Shown one piece after another: positions 30,950-39,388 of a stretch of DNA of 57,201 bases (its first letter is position 1; every line of letters begins with the position of its first letter). Made by a program: the position numbers and the translations under genes. The DNA is from a virus, in IMG/VR virus record IMGVR_UViG_3300042864_002256, positions 1-57,201 of that record; one strand, 5' to 3'. Under the pieces are notes generated by a model, which was not told where the DNA came from, ran no database searches, and saw only the letters and a list, made by a program, of their open reading frames with translations.

Positions 30950-30979
30950 TTATTTTTCCTTTTTAAAATTGTTAGATTT

Positions 30980-31007
30980 ACATTAACATAAAAGAAAAAT
31001 TTGTCAA
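30980..31007 (-). promoter_or_regulatory. Sigma70-type promoter
   Basis: Minus strand: TTGACA, 16 bases, TAATGT. Drives the exported-protein genes 30949 to 29622. Confidence 0.6.
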
Positions 31008-31294
31008 GGTTGATTAATTTTAATTTCTAATAAATGTGGATAATTATTTTTAATAATATCGAAATTATAATTTGAATTTAAAATTAGCTTTAAATGTGGT
31101 CCAAACTCAACAATTCCTAATTCAACTAAATTAAGAATCATTGTTTTAATTTTATCTTTTTCAATAAAATGTTCTAATTCAGTAATTAATTCTGAATTAC
31201 CAATTATACTGTATTTTTTAATTGTAACAATAATAGCATCAATTAATGTACCATCACATTCTAATTCAATAATTTTTTCATATCTAAATTTCAT
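31004..31294 (-). CDS. Unknown 96-residue protein
   Basis: Starts MKFRYEKIIELECDG after GGAAAATAA. Short beta/helix alternation, LIDAIIVTIKKYSIIGNSELITELEHF and VELGIVEFGPHLKLILN. No known motif, no signal peptide. Its 3' end overlaps the promoter of the exported-protein unit. Function unknown. Confidence 0.65.
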   Translation of the reverse strand: MKFRYEKIIELECDGTLIDAIIVTIKKYSIIGNSELITELEHFIEKDKIKTMILNLVELGIVEFGPHLKLILNSNYNFDIIKNNYPHLLEIKINQP

Positions 31295-31318
31295 TTATTT
31301 TCCTTTTTTAAATTAAAA

Positions 31319-31344
31319 ATGTAGGTTGATCTAATCAACCTACA
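31319..31344 (-). terminator. Terminator after the glycosidase gene
   Basis: Minus strand ATGTAGGTTGAT-TAG-ATCAACCTACAT with TTTTTAATTT after it. The stem overlaps the stop codon region of the glycosidase gene. Confidence 0.7.
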
Positions 31345-33149
31345 TAATATGCTACGCCTTCATAATTAAATCCACCTAAAAGTTTTACAGCATCGCGTTC
31401 ACCAACACTATCGGTATAAAAATGTGTACCAGTATTTGAATTGTAAAAGCGAAACAATTCATGTGAATTTTCAATCTTAGTATCGCTTGCTTTATATGCA
31501 ATCCCTTCAAACTGATATTCAGGTAAATTATTTTTTACTGAATCGCGTTCATTTTCGCTAATAGTGTAAAAATGTGTACCTGTTTTTGTATTATAAAAAC
31601 GATAAACACTATCTTCACCATTTGCTAATGCTTTAAAACCAACACCTTCATATTGGAATTGATTAAGATCATTAATAACCGCATTTCGTTCTTCTGGACT
31701 ATTAGAATAAAAATGCGTACCAGTTTGAGTATTATAAAAACGATAAACATTCATTGGATCAGCATTAGATGAAAATACTGAAATGTCAATTGTAGCATTA
31801 TCAAATTTAATGGTTTCAACATTTGTTAAACGATCAGTACCATCAACTGATTTTACAATAAACGTATTTCCTTCAATGCGAAGATCAACCGTATTATCAT
31901 ATTTGGAATTGATAACAACTGTATCTTTTCCTTCTTTAAGATCGATTGTATCGCTTCCACGACCACCAGAAACGCTATCAGCACTTGAAGAGCCGGTAAT
32001 CGTGTCGTTATTGAAAGAGCCGCTGTACGTGCCTGCAATGGTCTTTGTAAGGCCATCCAATTCGCCATCTGTGTAAGCAGTGCGAACAATGTTTTCTGCT
32101 TGTTTATCGATAACAGTAAAATCGTTATTGTTCCCGTTATTTTCAGCAGTTGAGCGGCTTAATCCATCCCAAAGGGCAGTTCCCATAAACTTATCGCCCA
32201 ATTCACTACTCATAACTGAAAACACAGCTTTAAACCAATCAGCTTGTTCTTTTTGGTCAGAAGGAAGTGAGTTATCTTGATGGTTTGCGGAATTGCTCAT
32301 AATGCCCGCGCCATCAAAGCTAGGCACACCTACTTCGGTAAACATAATTTTCTTACCAGTTGTTTCAGCAAGATTCTTTAGGTAATCAACCCAATTAAAT
32401 TTTTGGGGATTATTCCCATAAAGTGCTTTTACAAAATCTTCATAAGTTGCATTTTTGCTCATTGTCAATTGGGGATAAAAATCAATACCAATATAATCGA
32501 GTTTATCAAACCATTTGATTTGTTGAGTTTCGCTATTAATTCCCGTTCCGTTAAAACTAACAAAAGCCGCGTATGTTAATTTTCCAGAATAAACTTGACG
32601 GATTTGAGAAATGAGATTTTCCCAATATCCTTTAGTATCTGCCGTTGTAAAATGTTGCATTTCATTACCAATTGAAATTGCTTCAACGCCATGTGCTTGA
32701 GCATTTTTAGCAAGATCAACCATATACGCGGTGTATTGCTGAAAGAAAGCAGCTTTATCCCCAACATTTGAATTTGTTGGAAGATTGAAGTTTGCCCATT
32801 CATAAAATGACCCATTGAACGTGACGTTTGTAACTTGCGGGCGTAGCGTAACAGAAAGCCCTTGCTGATGAAGATAATCGACATTCTTCATCATATTTTC
32901 AATGGTCATACCAGTCATGTTACCAAAACCATTGGTCGCTGTAGTATCAAAATTGTTGGCCTTGGTATCCCAAAAGGTAATATTTCCGAAATAAACTTCG
33001 GTTGCGCCCATCGATTTATATTGATCAATAATATATTGATAATTTTGCGTATTTGGATTTGTTAGAGGATTATTAAAATTAACATCTTGTTTGTTGCCCA
33101 TGACATTCATGTATGTAAATGCTTTATTTTCAAAACGAGTAGCTTGCAT
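31335..33149 (-). CDS. Secreted-type glycosidase (GH113-like) with RTX and DUF5648 repeats
   Basis: 604 residues. A TIM-barrel glycosidase covers about 1-350, with ISIGNEMQ (Glu163, likely acid/base) and IMFTEVGVP (Glu272, likely nucleophile), similar to GH113 beta-mannanase-like enzymes. A short RTX-type calcium-binding stretch follows (GSSSADSVSGGRGSDTIDL). Three DUF5648 repeats of the form YRFYNxxTGxHFYTxSxxERdxV end the protein (about 467-604). There is no N-terminal signal peptide; RTX proteins use type I secretion, or the protein may be virion-bound. Mixed base composition with a GC-richer middle suggests host origin. Confidence 0.75.
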   Translation of the reverse strand: MQATRFENKAFTYMNVMGNKQDVNFNNPLTNPNTQNYQYIIDQYKSMGATEVYFGNITFWDTKANNFDTTATNGFGNMTGMTIENMMKNVDYLHQQGLSVTLRPQVTNVTFNGSFYEWANFNLPTNSNVGDKAAFFQQYTAYMVDLAKNAQAHGVEAISIGNEMQHFTTADTKGYWENLISQIRQVYSGKLTYAAFVSFNGTGINSETQQIKWFDKLDYIGIDFYPQLTMSKNATYEDFVKALYGNNPQKFNWVDYLKNLAETTGKKIMFTEVGVPSFDGAGIMSNSANHQDNSLPSDQKEQADWFKAVFSVMSSELGDKFMGTALWDGLSRSTAENNGNNNDFTVIDKQAENIVRTAYTDGELDGLTKTIAGTYSGSFNNDTITGSSSADSVSGGRGSDTIDLKEGKDTVVINSKYDNTVDLRIEGNTFIVKSVDGTDRLTNVETIKFDNATIDISVFSSNADPMNVYRFYNTQTGTHFYSNSPEERNAVINDLNQFQYEGVGFKALANGEDSVYRFYNTKTGTHFYTISENERDSVKNNLPEYQFEGIAYKASDTKIENSHELFRFYNSNTGTHFYTDSVGERDAVKLLGGFNYEGVAYYVG

Positions 33150-33179
33150 ATTGTTTCTCCTTAATTAAATTGTCTGTTT

Positions 33180-33207
33180 GTTATATCACAATAAATATAA
33201 GTGTCAA
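33180..33207 (-). promoter_or_regulatory. Sigma70-type promoter
   Basis: Minus strand: TTGACA, 16 bases, TATAAC, ahead of the glycosidase gene. Confidence 0.7.
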
Positions 33208-33223
33208 TAGTAAAGGAATAAAA

Positions 33224-33982
33224 ATGTATTTTTATGTTAATGGATGTAGTTTAACTATGGGAGCGTGTGATGGTTATAATCACAGCAAAGAAACACAAAA
33301 TAATATTTCGTGGGCTAAACAATTAGAAAAAGAATTTGATTCTGTTATAATAAATGATGCTTTAAATTCGGGCAGTAACGAAAGAATAGTAAGAACTACA
33401 ATTGAACATGTTAAAAACAATTATAATAAAAAAGATGAGCTTTTTATTTGGATTTGTTGGAGCGGTAGTGATAGATTTGAATTTTTTATTAATAACGATT
33501 TAGAAAAAAATATTTTAAAGCAATATCCTTGGGCTGGAAAAGAATTTTTATATGACGGTTTAATTTTAAATGTTACACAATATTGGCTTAATAGATTTTC
33601 ATCTAAAATTCATAAAGACGATTATCTGGAACATGCAAATAGATTAATAGCACAACTACCAAAAACAAATGAATTTATTAAATTTAAGTTTGAAAATAGT
33701 AATTATAATTTAAATCAAGAATTGTTTTCTAATCAAATAATTTTATTACAGTCATTTTTAGAAAAACATAATATAAAATATGGTATGAGTTTTGCTTTTG
33801 AGAATCTAAATAAAGATTGCTTAGTAAATAAAAATACATTTTTCGATTTTAATGGGAATATGATGAAATTAATTGATCAAAATGGTTTTAAAAAAGACCC
33901 AACACGCCATTTTTATCCAGATGGATATGAATTTTATGGACAACAAATTGCAAAATTTATAAAGGAAAATTATAGTTTATGA
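33224..33982 (+). CDS. SGNH/DUF6071-like protein, copy 3
   Basis: 252 residues from ATG 33224 (AAAGGAATAAAA). FYVNGCSLTMGAC, LNSGSNERIVRTTIEHV, LFIWICWSGSDRFEFFINND and RHFYPDGYEFYGQQIAKFIKENY match the blocks of the 16789 and 17496 genes. The initial Cys-Ser and final His are kept in all three. Overlaps the following sulfotransferase-like gene by 4 bases (ATGA). Confidence 0.65.
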   Translation: MYFYVNGCSLTMGACDGYNHSKETQNNISWAKQLEKEFDSVIINDALNSGSNERIVRTTIEHVKNNYNKKDELFIWICWSGSDRFEFFINNDLEKNILKQYPWAGKEFLYDGLILNVTQYWLNRFSSKIHKDDYLEHANRLIAQLPKTNEFIKFKFENSNYNLNQELFSNQIILLQSFLEKHNIKYGMSFAFENLNKDCLVNKNTFFDFNGNMMKLIDQNGFKKDPTRHFYPDGYEFYGQQIAKFIKENYSL

Positions 33983-34674
33983 ACGTTCAATTATTAACTA
34001 ATTTTCGTTGTGGCAGTAATCGATTGATTAAATTAATCGAACAAAATTTTGATTCTTCTTGTCTTTATGAACCATTTGCCAATCAAGAATTTACAACAAA
34101 TGAAGAAAAAACAACTACTTGGATTAATTTTAAAAATAAAGTTATTCTTTATCAATTTAACAAAGAATGTTTTGCAGAATTTAATCCCAATGATTACTTA
34201 GAACACAAAATTAATATTATAAAAGAAACATTAGAAAATAACTCTTATGTTTGGAAATCTCAACCTAATGAATGGAAAACTTTTTTAATACAACAAAAAA
34301 TTATCAATTTATTACCAACAGAAAACACAAAAATTATATCAAGAAGAAATGTATTAGAACAAATTGCCAGTTATCAATTAGCAAGAAATATTGGTAATTG
34401 GATTAAACCTGTTGATTTTAATGGTAAATTTAAAATTGAAAAACACATAGCCGAAGATATATTACAGAATAAACAAAAATTAGAAAGTTTATCTGATGAT
34501 ATTTTATATTATGAAGATATGCCTGATAATCCAAATGAAGCAATTGAATGGATGGGATTTAAAAGAAATAAAGACATAAAAGAATTTCAAACAAAAATAA
34601 ATGAGAACATTTTAAATAATGTTCTCAATATAAAAGAAGCTGAAACTTGGATCGAAGAATTTAACGCAAAATAA
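33979..34674 (+). CDS. Sulfotransferase-like protein
   Basis: 231 residues. LLTNFRCGSNRLIKLIEQNF resembles the 5'-phosphosulfate loop (xxRSGST) of PAPS sulfotransferases, and IISRRNVLEQIASYQLARNIGNW the 3'-phosphate site (RxxxxxxxS). The protein is short for the class and lacks a clear catalytic His. With the SGNH-like gene coupled in front it may modify a sugar. Its 3' end overlaps the convergent gene by 14 bases. Confidence 0.6.
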   Translation: MNVQLLTNFRCGSNRLIKLIEQNFDSSCLYEPFANQEFTTNEEKTTTWINFKNKVILYQFNKECFAEFNPNDYLEHKINIIKETLENNSYVWKSQPNEWKTFLIQQKIINLLPTENTKIISRRNVLEQIASYQLARNIGNWIKPVDFNGKFKIEKHIAEDILQNKQKLESLSDDILYYEDMPDNPNEAIEWMGFKRNKDIKEFQTKINENILNNVLNIKEAETWIEEFNAK

Positions 34675-34942
34675 CTTTAACATAGAAATTGGAAAAAGGC
34701 GTATTTTCATCTACTGATTTAAATTCACAAGTGTAATTTAATTCTTGTAATTTATCTTTAATAAATCCAGCTTCTTGAAGAGCAAATTGTCCTAAAGAAA
34801 TCCATTTTTCATTGTTTCTTAATCCATGAAGAATTTTCTCTTCAAATAATCGTTCATTATCTGTAAAACTTTTTAAATATTTTTTATTTGTATCAATTGT
34901 TTCTTGTTGAATAATTTCTTTTAATTCATCTAATGTTTTCAT
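34661..34942 (-). CDS. Unknown 93-residue protein
   Basis: Starts MKTLDELKEIIQQETIDTNKK after AAAGGATAAAAACT. Charged, helical N-terminus and a beta-like end (CEFKSVDENTPFSNFYVKVILR). Convergent overlap of 14 bases with the sulfotransferase-like gene and 5 bases downstream of the acetyltransferase-like gene. Function unknown. Confidence 0.65.
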   Translation of the reverse strand: MKTLDELKEIIQQETIDTNKKYLKSFTDNERLFEEKILHGLRNNEKWISLGQFALQEAGFIKDKLQELNYTCEFKSVDENTPFSNFYVKVILR

Positions 34943-34947
34943 AGTTT

Positions 34948-35523
34948 TTATCCTTTCGTAATATTTTTTAATACTAATCTAATATGTTCTTTTGATGCAT
35001 CATACGACCAAATTTCTTTGCCAAAATCTTCATCATAATTACCATGATGTAAAACAACATTTTCTTTTACAATTTCCATTTTGTTTAGATCAACAATATC
35101 GACCGTTACATCTATCTCTTGTGATAATCTAGCCCATAATTTTCTTGCACCAAAATATTGCTCTCTATCGCCAATAATAACAAAATTATATTTGTTAATC
35201 AACCATTTATACATATATTGAGAAAGTTTATATCCTTGATGACTTTCTCTAACTGAAACTCCGCGCACTTGCATCATTTTATCATAGCCCAATCTGCGGC
35301 CTCTAATATTTTCAATATCTAGTGTAATTTTAAAATAAATATTAAAGCGTTTTTCAGTTGTAATAGATGTTTCAAATTGCATAATTGCCATTTCACCTAC
35401 TAACCAAATGGTATCTCTTTTATGCTTTGCTATTAATAAATCACTATCTTTAATTGTAATAACATCAACAACATCGTAATCTTTATCAAAAACAAATTCG
35501 CTTAGACTTTCATGTAATTCCAT
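34948..35523 (-). CDS. GNAT-like acetyltransferase
   Basis: 191 residues from ATG 35523 with GAGGTGATTGG upstream. MQVRGVSVRESHQGYKLSQYMYKWLI is a GNAT motif A (RGxSVRxxxQGxKL), and VIIGDREQYFGARKLWARLS a motif B. Just upstream an open frame MKKIEEQPIARRGDWKNGIT (35566-35504) has a better ribosome site and ends shortly inside this gene, so coupling or a small frameshift may set the real N-terminus. Substrate unknown. Confidence 0.6.
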   Translation of the reverse strand: MELHESLSEFVFDKDYDVVDVITIKDSDLLIAKHKRDTIWLVGEMAIMQFETSITTEKRFNIYFKITLDIENIRGRRLGYDKMMQVRGVSVRESHQGYKLSQYMYKWLINKYNFVIIGDREQYFGARKLWARLSQEIDVTVDIVDLNKMEIVKENVVLHHGNYDEDFGKEIWSYDASKEHIRLVLKNITKG

Positions 35524-35655
35524 TTTTCCAATCACCTCGCCGAGCAATAGGTTGTTCTTCAATTTTTTTCATAATTTTATCCTTCATAGCTGTATAAAAT
35601 CTAATATAGCATATTATTTAAATTTAATATAGAAAAAAAATAAGAATAAAATAAT

Positions 35656-35991
35656 TTAATTTTGTAAGTACCAAAGAATACGATCTGTTTCATTCATCTC
35701 AATTGCATCGAAGTACAGATCAGGATTTGGATGTTCTTTAAGCCAATCATTTACATTATTACTATAATGTTTTCTAAACAACCAATATTGTATTCTATTA
35801 TCTGGAAAAATTACTGCGGGACCAGTTAAACGATAACGAATAAATCCTTTTAAGCACCAACATTTAAAACCTGTTTTTAAATCTTCTAACGCTGGTATTT
35901 CTTCATTTAAAGAACTAATTTTTTTCCACTCAAAATCTTTATAATTATTTCCTATAAATTTTTTACCATCGATATAATAAATTAATGTCAT
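35656..35991 (-). CDS. 110-residue repeat family protein, tail type A
   Basis: 111 residues: IYYIDGKKFIG, ISSLNEEIPALEDL, CWCLKG, YRLTGPAVIF (HRL is YRL), YWLFRKHYSNNV, HPNPDLYFDAIEMNETDRILWYLQN-type end. Several conserved positions are changed (SPDE to SLNE, NGK to FRK), so it is more divergent than average. No promoter recognised directly upstream. Confidence 0.8.
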   Translation of the reverse strand: MTLIYYIDGKKFIGNNYKDFEWKKISSLNEEIPALEDLKTGFKCWCLKGFIRYRLTGPAVIFPDNRIQYWLFRKHYSNNVNDWLKEHPNPDLYFDAIEMNETDRILWYLQN

Positions 35992-36057
35992 TTTATTAGT
36001 TCTTTAAATTAAAATTTTATTTTTACTCGTTGTCACAAAAGATATTAGATTTAGATT

Positions 36058-36474
36058 TTAAACATAATCTAATTTTGATTGTAATGATGTTTCAGCAGAT
36101 GACATTACATGTTTAAAATAATCTTTTTTATAATCTGCAACGGCAATTTGACAAATTTTAATAATTTTTTTATTGAAATCTTGAATTTTGATGTTATCAA
36201 TAAAAATTTCAATATCATAAAAATAATCAAGCGTAATATATGGCTTACATGAAAATTTCTCATCTAACATTTTAATTTTAACATCAAATACAATATCTCC
36301 CAACGGATGAAAAATATTAACCGAAGTTTGAAGATCAATAGGATTGTTTAACATATAATTAAAAAATTCAGACGGTTTTTTCTCAAATAAATCAACAGAA
36401 AAAATATTATATTTATTAACAATCTGATTCGCAAAACAACGAATAAGTTCCAAATTTTTAACGATCTCTGACAT
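36058..36474 (-). CDS. Unknown 138-residue protein, early-type unit
   Basis: Starts MSEIVKNLELIRCFANQIVNKY at ATG 36474 after GAAGGAG; an earlier in-frame ATG at 36507 would overlap the -10 region. Mixed alpha/beta, ending YFKHVMSSAETSLQSKLDYV. It has its own sigma70-type promoter. No domain recognised. Confidence 0.7.
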   Translation of the reverse strand: MSEIVKNLELIRCFANQIVNKYNIFSVDLFEKKPSEFFNYMLNNPIDLQTSVNIFHPLGDIVFDVKIKMLDEKFSCKPYITLDYFYDIEIFIDNIKIQDFNKKIIKICQIAVADYKKDYFKHVMSSAETSLQSKLDYV

Positions 36475-36507
36475 TTTTAACTCCTTCTGTATAATAAGAT
36501 TAAACAT

Positions 36508-36536
36508 AATATATTAGAAAATTTTCTGTTTGTCAA
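36508..36536 (-). promoter_or_regulatory. Sigma70-type promoter
   Basis: Minus strand: TTGACA, 17 bases ending AGAAAATTTTC plus TA, TATATT. Drives the 138-residue gene. Confidence 0.8.
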
Positions 36537-36561
36537 CATTAAATATCAAAAATTGAATTTT

Positions 36562-37038
36562 TTAATTGTGGTTTAAAAAATATTCGATTAATGTTTCAAA
36601 TGAAGAAGCATGATATGTGTAAAAACCCACTGGCGTATTTGGATAATAATAAAGGGTAAAATATTGTTTTGATTCTAAAGCTTTAAGATACTCATCAATA
36701 CTTATAAAATCTTCAGAATTAATATCTCTAATATCCCAACTTTCATAATTATTATTTTTAAACTCAATTGAAAGGTGATTATGTTTATCTTTCATAAACT
36801 CATGTAATTTTAAAATTAATTTCAAATCTAAATCAATTAATGAACTAATATTTTTAATATTGTCACTAATAACGGCACAATCTTCTAAATCAAATTCTAC
36901 AATTTGATTATTTTTTAATATTTCTTTTTCATTAAAAATAGTAAAAGGTTTACTATATGTTTTAATTCTTTCAATATAATCAATAATTTCTTCATAAATT
37001 GACCAATGATCATTAAAGTTAATATTAAAATAATTCAT
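36562..37038 (-). CDS. Unknown 158-residue protein, early-type unit
   Basis: MNYFNINFNDHWSIYEEIIDYIERI, an acidic middle, and a C-terminal YFTLYYYPNTPVGFYTYHASSFETL that looks like a small beta sheet. AAAGGATAATAATT leads to the ATG. Transcribed from its own promoter with a short GGC..GCC leader hairpin. Function unknown. Confidence 0.7.
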   Translation of the reverse strand: MNYFNINFNDHWSIYEEIIDYIERIKTYSKPFTIFNEKEILKNNQIVEFDLEDCAVISDNIKNISSLIDLDLKLILKLHEFMKDKHNHLSIEFKNNNYESWDIRDINSEDFISIDEYLKALESKQYFTLYYYPNTPVGFYTYHASSFETLIEYFLNHN

Positions 37039-37083
37039 AATTATTATCCTTTATTTTGGCGATATTGCCGTTTCAATAAAATC

Positions 37084-37112
37084 AATATAAGAAAATTTTA
37101 TAATTTTGTCAA
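37084..37112 (-). promoter_or_regulatory. Sigma70-type promoter
   Basis: Minus strand: TTGACA, 17 bases with AAAATTTTC, TATATT. Confidence 0.8.
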
Positions 37113-37136
37113 GAAATAAATTTTACAAAATATTTT

Positions 37137-37472
37137 TTAATTTTGTAAAAACCACAGGACTTTATCAGTTTCTGTAAAAACTCCAATGGCATCAAAATAA
37201 AGATCGGGATTTGGATGTTCATTAATCCATTCTTTAACAGTGTAATAGCGTTTATCATATAACCAAAATTGTTCTTTTTTGTCACCCGTAATTACTGCTG
37301 GTCCAGTTAACCGATGATGAATACCACCTATATTATACCATCTCTTATGATCATTTTCTAAGTTTTCAAAAGCAGGCGTTTTTTCATTTGGTGACGATAA
37401 TTCTTCCCAAGGAATGTCGTTAATATTATCAGTTGTAAATTTTTCACCATCAATATAATAAATATATTTCAC
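37137..37472 (-). CDS. 110-residue repeat family protein, tail type A
   Basis: 111 residues: YIYYIDGEKFTTDN, LSSPNEKTPAFENL, KRWYNIGG, HHRLTGPAVI, FWLYDKRYYTV, HPNPDLYFDAIGVFTETDKV and LWFLQN. WYNIG replaces WCxKG, as in members closer to the YxNGxxHR repeat. Start overlaps the glycosyltransferase stop (ATGA), as for the 4130 copy after the other glycosyltransferase. Confidence 0.85.
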   Translation of the reverse strand: MKYIYYIDGEKFTTDNINDIPWEELSSPNEKTPAFENLENDHKRWYNIGGIHHRLTGPAVITGDKKEQFWLYDKRYYTVKEWINEHPNPDLYFDAIGVFTETDKVLWFLQN

Positions 37473-38314
37473 TTCATTAATCCATTATAAGTTGGTTTAA
37501 ATTGGCAATTTCTAATAAATAAAGAAGTTTTTGAATCTAATATTGGTAATTTACAGTTTAATAATTTTTCAGAATTTTCAACTGGAATATTTTTACCGGC
37601 CCAATATTCAAAAATAACCAATAAACGATCATAATCATTAATCAATAATATATCTTTATTATTAATATAAAAATCGGTTAAAGCAGCATGAGCACCCAAT
37701 AAAGAAAATTTTCCATATTGTAAATGATTTCCCATTGTTAACCATAATTTTATTCTTATTCCATTATCACCTAAATCATTTAAATTTAATTTAGATTGTA
37801 AATTACCATCTGGTGTTAATGTTAATTTTGCAACTTCACGATACGCACTTCTAAAAGCATGATAATCTGAACTGGCAGATTTTGTAATAGCTAAAATATC
37901 AGAACAAATCCAATAAGAATTATTATAAAAAAAATCAGTTGTTGTTTCATGTGAAACTTTATTTAAAAATTGTTTTCGCCACAGTTTAACACTTCCATTT
38001 CCATAAATTAATCCAGTTATATCATTAATTGTCCTAAAACTATGAATACAAAATAATTGTTTTGGGTTGTCTAAAATAACATGCGCGTGTTGTAATTGAT
38101 CTAAAGGATAATTATCACCATCAACGGTCCAAAACCAATCATCCGCTTGATCTGCACATTTTTTATGTGCATTATGAATACCTTTTATACCATGCACTCG
38201 ATTAATATTAGGTACTAAAGATTTAATTGCTTTAAAATTATCATCAGCATTGGGTTCATCATAAGATATGAAAAACGCAGGATAATTTTGAATATGAATT
38301 GTACTTCCTAACAT
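37469..38314 (-). CDS. GT-A-like glycosyltransferase
   Basis: 281 residues. INRVHGIKGIHNAHKKCADQ and WFWTVDGDNY (DGD near 65-67, likely metal-binding DxD), then HSFRTINDITGLIYGNGSVKLW and YHAFRSAYREVAKL. The same blocks in the same order occur in the 3427 gene, so they are paralogs at opposite ends of the window. Both are followed by an overlapping family gene, suggesting that glycosyltransferase and family gene moved or were duplicated as a pair. Acceptor unknown. Confidence 0.65.
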   Translation of the reverse strand: MLGSTIHIQNYPAFFISYDEPNADDNFKAIKSLVPNINRVHGIKGIHNAHKKCADQADDWFWTVDGDNYPLDQLQHAHVILDNPKQLFCIHSFRTINDITGLIYGNGSVKLWRKQFLNKVSHETTTDFFYNNSYWICSDILAITKSASSDYHAFRSAYREVAKLTLTPDGNLQSKLNLNDLGDNGIRIKLWLTMGNHLQYGKFSLLGAHAALTDFYINNKDILLINDYDRLLVIFEYWAGKNIPVENSEKLLNCKLPILDSKTSLFIRNCQFKPTYNGLMK

Positions 38315-38323
38315 TTATTTTCC

Positions 38324-38650
38324 TTAATTTTGTAAGTACCAAAGAACTTTATCGGTTTCATTTAAACCAATTGCATCAAAGTATAAATCTGGATTTGGAT
38401 GATCTGTAATCCATTCTCTTATAGTTGGATAATAAATATTATCAATCCAATATTCTTCTTTCCCATCAGAAAATATTCTAGCAGGGCCAGTTAAACGATG
38501 CCAAATAAGTCCTTTTTTACACCAAACTTTAAGGTCAAAGGTTGTTTCAATTGCGGGTGTTTGTTCATCAGGAGAAGAAACGATTTCAAATGGAATTTTT
38601 CCATAATCATTTTTTATATGTTTTATACCATCAATATAATATATTCTCAT
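38324..38650 (-). CDS. 110-residue repeat family protein, tail type A
   Basis: 108 residues: IYYIDGIKHIKND, VSSPDEQTPAIETT, VWCKKG, WHRLTGPARIFSDG, YWIDNIYY, HPNPDLYFDAIGLNETDKV and LWYLQN. Driven by a nearby promoter. Followed 9 bases later by the glycosyltransferase gene. Function unknown. Confidence 0.85.
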   Translation of the reverse strand: MRIYYIDGIKHIKNDYGKIPFEIVSSPDEQTPAIETTFDLKVWCKKGLIWHRLTGPARIFSDGKEEYWIDNIYYPTIREWITDHPNPDLYFDAIGLNETDKVLWYLQN

Positions 38651-38682
38651 TATAATAACTCCTAAACTGATATAATTATTAT

Positions 38683-38710
38683 AACATATAAGATTTTTTC
38701 AAATTGTCAA
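38683..38710 (-). promoter_or_regulatory. Possible sigma70-type promoter
   Basis: Minus strand: TTGACA, 16 bases, TATGTT, with TATAAT slightly downstream. Located between two family genes. Confidence 0.55.
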
Positions 38711-38713
38711 TGT

Positions 38714-39046
38714 TTAATTTTGTAAGTACCAAAGAACTTTATCGGTTTCAGTAAAAACGCCAATATTGTGAAAATATAAATCTGGTTCGGGATGATCTTT
38801 TAACCAATCTTTTATGGTTTCATAACGTTTTCCATTTAAGAAAAAAATATTTAAAGAATAAAAAATGTCAGCCGGGCCAGTTAAGCGATGCAAAATTAAT
38901 CCTTTATTACACCATAATTTTTGTCCAGTTATTAAATCTTCAAAAGCAGGTGTATTTTCATCAAATGAAGAAATTTTAAATTGTGTTTTTTCATTCATTG
39001 AATTAGTTTTGAATTTTTCACCATCAATATAATAAATGTATCTCAT
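38714..39046 (-). CDS. 110-residue repeat family protein, tail type A
   Basis: 110 residues: YIYYIDGEKFKTNS, ISSFDENTPAFEDL, LWCNKG, LHRLTGPADI, FFLNGKRYETI, HPEPDLYFHNIGVFTETDKV and LWYLQN. Second of three consecutive copies (38324, 38714, 39056), a tandem array. 9 bases separate it from the next copy upstream. Confidence 0.85.
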   Translation of the reverse strand: MRYIYYIDGEKFKTNSMNEKTQFKISSFDENTPAFEDLITGQKLWCNKGLILHRLTGPADIFYSLNIFFLNGKRYETIKDWLKDHPEPDLYFHNIGVFTETDKVLWYLQN

Positions 39047-39055
39047 GTAATATAC

Positions 39056-39388
39056 TCAATTCTGCAAATACCAAAGAATTTTATCGGTTTCGGTAAAAAC
39101 TCCAATGGCATTAAAATATAAATCTGGATTTGGGTGATCTTTTAACCAAGACTTTGCGTTTTGGTAGAATTTTCCATTTAAGTAAAATTCTTTTGAATGA
39201 TAATTTTTATTAGCAGGTCCTGTTAAACGATGCCTTATTCTTCCTTTTAACATCCAAATTTTATGACCAGTTGATAAATCTTCAAAAGCGGGTGTACTTT
39301 CATTTAAAGACGATATGTCTTTGAAAGAAATACTATTTTTATTCTCAGTTGTAAATTTTTCACCATCAATATAATAAATATATCTCAT
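39056..39388 (-). CDS. 110-residue repeat family protein, tail type A
   Basis: 110 residues: YIYYIDGEKFTTEN, ISSLNESTPAFEDL, IWMLKG (Cys replaced by Met), RHRLTGPANK, FYLNGKFYQNA, HPNPDLYFNAIGVFTETDKI and LWYLQN. Its ATG directly abuts the stop of the capsid-like gene (TAAATG), so it is translated with that gene. Confidence 0.85.
   Translation of the reverse strand: MRYIYYIDGEKFTTENKNSISFKDISSLNESTPAFEDLSTGHKIWMLKGRIRHRLTGPANKNYHSKEFYLNGKFYQNAKSWLKDHPNPDLYFNAIGVFTETDKILWYLQN

Noticed and set aside
34600-34640. GAGAACATTTTAAATAATGTTCTC palindrome as a terminator
   Set aside because: It lies inside the end of the sulfotransferase-like coding region and lacks a T-tract, so coding sequence explains it adequately.
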